DNA of 10,670 nt from Candidatus Abyssobacteria bacterium SURF_5 (GTDB lineage Bacteria > Abyssobacteria > SURF-5), in contig QZKU01000100.1 in assembly GCA_003598085.1 (NCBI GenBank), positions 1 to 10,670 of the forward strand. Direction: 5' to 3'. The notes beneath the pieces are model-generated. The model was not told the origin of the DNA. It made no database searches and saw nothing but the letters and a program-made list of their open reading frames with translations. Position numbers and translations under genes: made by a program. Positions 8,559 through 10,670 of the stretch are shown piece after piece (within the stretch, counting starts at the first letter, position 1; each line of letters begins with the position of its first letter).

Positions 8559-8704
8559 GTGGTTCGATAGAGCTGTCTCCGACCCCGCGCATCCTAAGGA
8601 TGGAAAACAATTTCTTTGCGAAAAACAAGGGCTTCTCTTGTTCAATCCGCGTGGTCGGTTGATCCGGTTTGACGAGAAGCGGCTTATCATGAGGAACAAT
8701 TGAA
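8559..8704 (+). other. Untranslated leader of the acyl-CoA mutase gene
   Basis: This completes the 356-base gap between the ECF operon and the mutase. It holds a small hairpin, AACAAG (8624-8629) with CTTGTT (8637-8642). It also holds a 20-codon open frame at 8600-8662 with no properly spaced ribosome-binding site. The mutase's own ribosome-binding site, GAGGA (8691-8695), is nine bases before ATG. I looked for a cobalamin riboswitch because the product is B12-dependent and did not see its conserved B12-box. Confidence 0.5.
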
Positions 8705-10354
8705 ATGGCGCAAGGAGAAAACGGATACAAAAAGTGGCGGGCGGACTACGAGCGCTCGAAGAAGCGGAATTACATTTTCATGACCACCTCCAGCAGAGAA
8801 GTAAACCCGCTGTATACCCCGGCCGATCTTCCGGATTTCGAATATGAGCGGGACCTCGGATATCCCGGTGAATTCCCGTTCACGCGCGGGGTGCACCCGA
8901 CGATGTACCGCGGGCGGCTCTGGACCATGCGTCAGTTCGCGGGAATGGGGAGCGCACGCGACACCAACAAGCGCTATCACTTCCTGCTCGACCACGGCCA
9001 GATGGGGCTGTCGGTTGCATTCGATATGCCGACGCTTATGGGGTATGATTCCGATCACACCTTCTCGGAAGGCGAGGTCGGACGCTGCGGCGTCGCCATC
9101 GATTCGGTCGAGGACATGAGCGTGCTGTTCGACCGGATTCCGCTCGACCAGATTTCCACTTCGATGACGATCAACGGACCGGCCTCAGTGTTGTTCGCCT
9201 TCTATATCGTGGTGGGCGAGCGGCAAGGGGTAACATCCGAAAAACTGAGGGGAACCATCCAGAACGATATCCTGAAAGAGTACATCGCTCAGAAATCCTG
9301 GCTTGTGCCACCCCAGCCGTCGATGCGCATCATCACTGATATCATGTCGTTCGCTGCCGAGCATGTGCCGCAGTGGAATACCATCAGCATCAGCGGATAC
9401 CACATCCGCGAAGCGGGTTCCACAGCCCTGCAGGAACTGGCGTTCACGCTTGCTGACGGGTTCGCCTACGTCGAGGCCGGCATCGAAGTCGGACTTGACG
9501 TCGACAGCTTTGCGCCGCGGCTCTCGTTCTTTTTCAACGCGCACAACGACTTCTTCGAAGAGGTCGCGAAATATCGGGCGGCGCGGCGCATCTGGGCGCG
9601 CGAGATGAAGGAGAAATACAAGGCGAAAGACCCGCGCTCGTGGCTTCTGCGGTTCCATACCCAGACCGCAGGCTGCAGCCTGACGGCCCAGCAGCCGGAA
9701 AACAACATCGTGAGGACCGCATACCAGGCGCTTTCGGCCGTGATGGGCGGAACGCAGTCGCTGCACACGAACTCGATGGACGAAACGTATGCGCTTCCGA
9801 CTGAAAAAGCGGTCCGGATCGCGATGCGGACGCAACAGCTTATCGCGCATGAATCGGGCGCGGCCAATGTGATCGACCCGCTTGCAGGCTCATACTTCGT
9901 CGAGGCGCTGACAAATGAGATGGAACGCGGCGCCTACGAGTATTTCGAGAAAATCGAGAAATTCGGCGGAGTAGTCAAGGCGATCGAAGCCGGCTTTTTC
10001 CAGCAGGAAATCGCCGACGCCGCCAAGTGCTACCAGCGTGAGATCGAAGCGAAGGAGCGTATTATCGTTGGCGTGAATGACTACATACTCGAGAACGAGC
10101 AGACCGAAATCCCGCTCCTGAAAATCGACCCTGCTGTCGAACAGGAGCAACGCGAACGCGTGCGCGCTCTGCGCGAAAAACGAGATAACGACAAGGTCAG
10201 ACGCAGCCTCGAGGCGCTCGCCGAGGCCGCCCGCAGCACCGATAACGTGATGCCACGGATAATCGAATGCGCCCGCTCGCTCGCGACCAAAGGAGAAATC
10301 TGCGACGTTCTTCGCGACGTCTACGGCAGATGGGAAGAGCCGAAAATCTTCTGA
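8705..10354 (+). CDS. Acyl-CoA mutase large subunit, methylmalonyl-CoA mutase family with isobutyryl-CoA mutase-type active site
   Basis: This 549-residue protein is the substrate-binding barrel of a coenzyme-B12-dependent acyl-CoA mutase. Family signatures are [77 protein letters not shown] and [18 protein letters not shown]. Numbering is offset by exactly 11 from Propionibacterium MutB: Gln197 and His244 are conserved as Gln186 and His233. Tyr89 is Phe78 and Arg207 is Gln196, the pair that distinguishes isobutyryl-CoA mutase (IcmA) from methylmalonyl-CoA mutase, whose Arg binds the substrate carboxylate. The predicted reaction is therefore isobutyryl-CoA/butyryl-CoA interconversion or that of a similar uncharged acyl-CoA. 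The C-terminal cobalamin-binding domain (DxHxxG) is absent, as in split enzymes of about 550 residues, so a separate small subunit is needed and is not in the window. Automatic tools will probably label it methylmalonyl-CoA mutase. Confidence 0.93.
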   Translation: MAQGENGYKKWRADYERSKKRNYIFMTTSSREVNPLYTPADLPDFEYERDLGYPGEFPFTRGVHPTMYRGRLWTMRQFAGMGSARDTNKRYHFLLDHGQMGLSVAFDMPTLMGYDSDHTFSEGEVGRCGVAIDSVEDMSVLFDRIPLDQISTSMTINGPASVLFAFYIVVGERQGVTSEKLRGTIQNDILKEYIAQKSWLVPPQPSMRIITDIMSFAAEHVPQWNTISISGYHIREAGSTALQELAFTLADGFAYVEAGIEVGLDVDSFAPRLSFFFNAHNDFFEEVAKYRAARRIWAREMKEKYKAKDPRSWLLRFHTQTAGCSLTAQQPENNIVRTAYQALSAVMGGTQSLHTNSMDETYALPTEKAVRIAMRTQQLIAHESGAANVIDPLAGSYFVEALTNEMERGAYEYFEKIEKFGGVVKAIEAGFFQQEIADAAKCYQREIEAKERIIVGVNDYILENEQTEIPLLKIDPAVEQEQRERVRALREKRDNDKVRRSLEALAEAARSTDNVMPRIIECARSLATKGEICDVLRDVYGRWEEPKIF

Positions 10355-10585
10355 AAAACAGGAGTCTACGAAACAGGTTTTCACAGATTGCAGAACTGAA
10401 GAAGAATTTCGAACAGGAGATAACGGAGGTGACAGAGAATGAGCGCAATCAATATCTCCGCCTCCGTGTATTGCAATTGCTAAATGTAGAAACCTTGAAT
10501 TTCTGTCACTTTTGTCCAGGACGGTTTTTGCATTTCAAAGAAAACTGTCGGCGGATACGGGAAAATTTGTTGAACCGCAAAGGCG
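10355..10585. other. Non-coding gap with competing inverted repeats
   Basis: I see no gene in these 231 bases. ACGGAGG (10423-10429) can pair with CCTCCGT (10461-10467), while GGAGAT (10416-10421) can pair with ATCTCC (10454-10459); the two pairings exclude each other. The phrase ATAACGGAGGTGACAGAGA (10420-10438) resembles short GA-rich intergenic repeats common in some environmental genomes. CCGC (10575-10578) with GCGG (10583-10586) makes a small palindrome at the intron junction. No convincing terminator for the mutase gene is present. Confidence 0.4.
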
Positions 10586-10670
10586 GTAGAGTAGGGAGGG
10601 CATTACCCCTCCCCCTCGTCAAACCGGACGTGCAGATTTCCCGCATCCGGCTTTCCTGAAGGCTTTGCCT
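10586..10670 (-). mobile_element. Group II intron, 3' end (domains V and VI), truncated by the window edge
   Basis: Read on the - strand, 10653 to 10621 gives a 33-base domain V. AAGCCGGA pairs with TCCGGTTT (including the G-T of the catalytic AGC triad), then come the ACG bulge side and a GAAA-containing tip. It matches the usual GAGCCGGATGCGG...ACGTCCGGTTC pattern with a compensated G-C to A-T closing pair. It is followed by a domain VI-like stem, GGGAGGG/CCCTCCC (10607-10613 with 10594-10600), and a CTCTAC 3' end typical of bacterial introns, which puts the boundary near 10586. A reverse transcriptase/maturase, if present, would be encoded on the - strand beyond 10670. The exact 3' splice boundary is approximate. 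Confidence 0.8.

Noticed and set aside
10352-10383. Terminator after the mutase (TGAAAAAC with GTTTTCA)
   Set aside because: The arms are AT-rich, need a bulge, overlap the stop codon and have no T-run.
10267-10659. 130-codon + strand frame after the mutase
   Set aside because: It starts inside the mutase gene in another frame and ends in the antisense of the group II intron; the protein shows no coherent domain.

Overview
The window is bacterial chromosome of fairly high GC. It opens with the conserved tuf-rpmG-trpT-secE-nusG-rplK-rplA translation/transcription cluster, all on the + strand. No gene points firmly to a phylum. An acidic N-terminal extension on NusG, an archaeal/Thermotoga-like short AhcY, an ECF sigma/anti-sigma operon and a free-standing acyl-CoA mutase large subunit fit a deep-branching, probably uncultured lineage with a metagenome-type genome, but that is inference.

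Layout. 1-3033: the end of EF-Tu, L33 (GTG start), tRNA-Trp(CCA), SecE, NusG (359 aa with about 185 extra acidic residues), L11 and L1. A strong intrinsic terminator (3056-3105) closes this block. rplJ-rplL-rpoBC, which usually follow rplA, are absent and metK comes next. 3151-5606: metK and ahcY form a translationally overlapping pair (SAM synthesis and S-adenosylhomocysteine removal), ending in a GC-rich hairpin. 5723-6503: a near-perfect sigma70 promoter precedes a gene for an unrecognised membrane-anchored coiled-coil protein. 6770-8348: an ECF sigma factor, a membrane-spanning zinc-finger (HxxxCxxC) anti-sigma factor and a small exported protein of unknown function are tightly packed as one operon. 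8349-8704: a non-coding stretch holds tandem short hairpins, a degenerate copy of a CTGAGC...TCGAAGG-type dispersed repeat, a good sigma70 promoter and a 140-nt leader. 8705-10354: a methylmalonyl-CoA mutase family large subunit whose two specificity residues are Phe and Gln, as in isobutyryl-CoA mutase, not the Tyr and Arg of true methylmalonyl-CoA mutase. 10586-10670: on the - strand, the 3' end (domains V and VI) of a group II intron whose body lies beyond the right edge.

How the parts work together. The first block supplies elongation, secretion and transcription-elongation functions and ribosomal proteins. metK/ahcY run the methyl cycle. The sigma/anti-sigma/exported-protein operon looks like an envelope-signalling unit in which the third protein may be sensor, target or effector. 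The mutase appears to be its own B12-dependent acyl-CoA rearrangement transcription unit and needs a separate cobalamin-binding subunit that is not in the window. The least described items are the ECF operon's third protein, the 5799-6503 protein and the reassigned mutase specificity. I found no CRISPR array, prophage or defence system.
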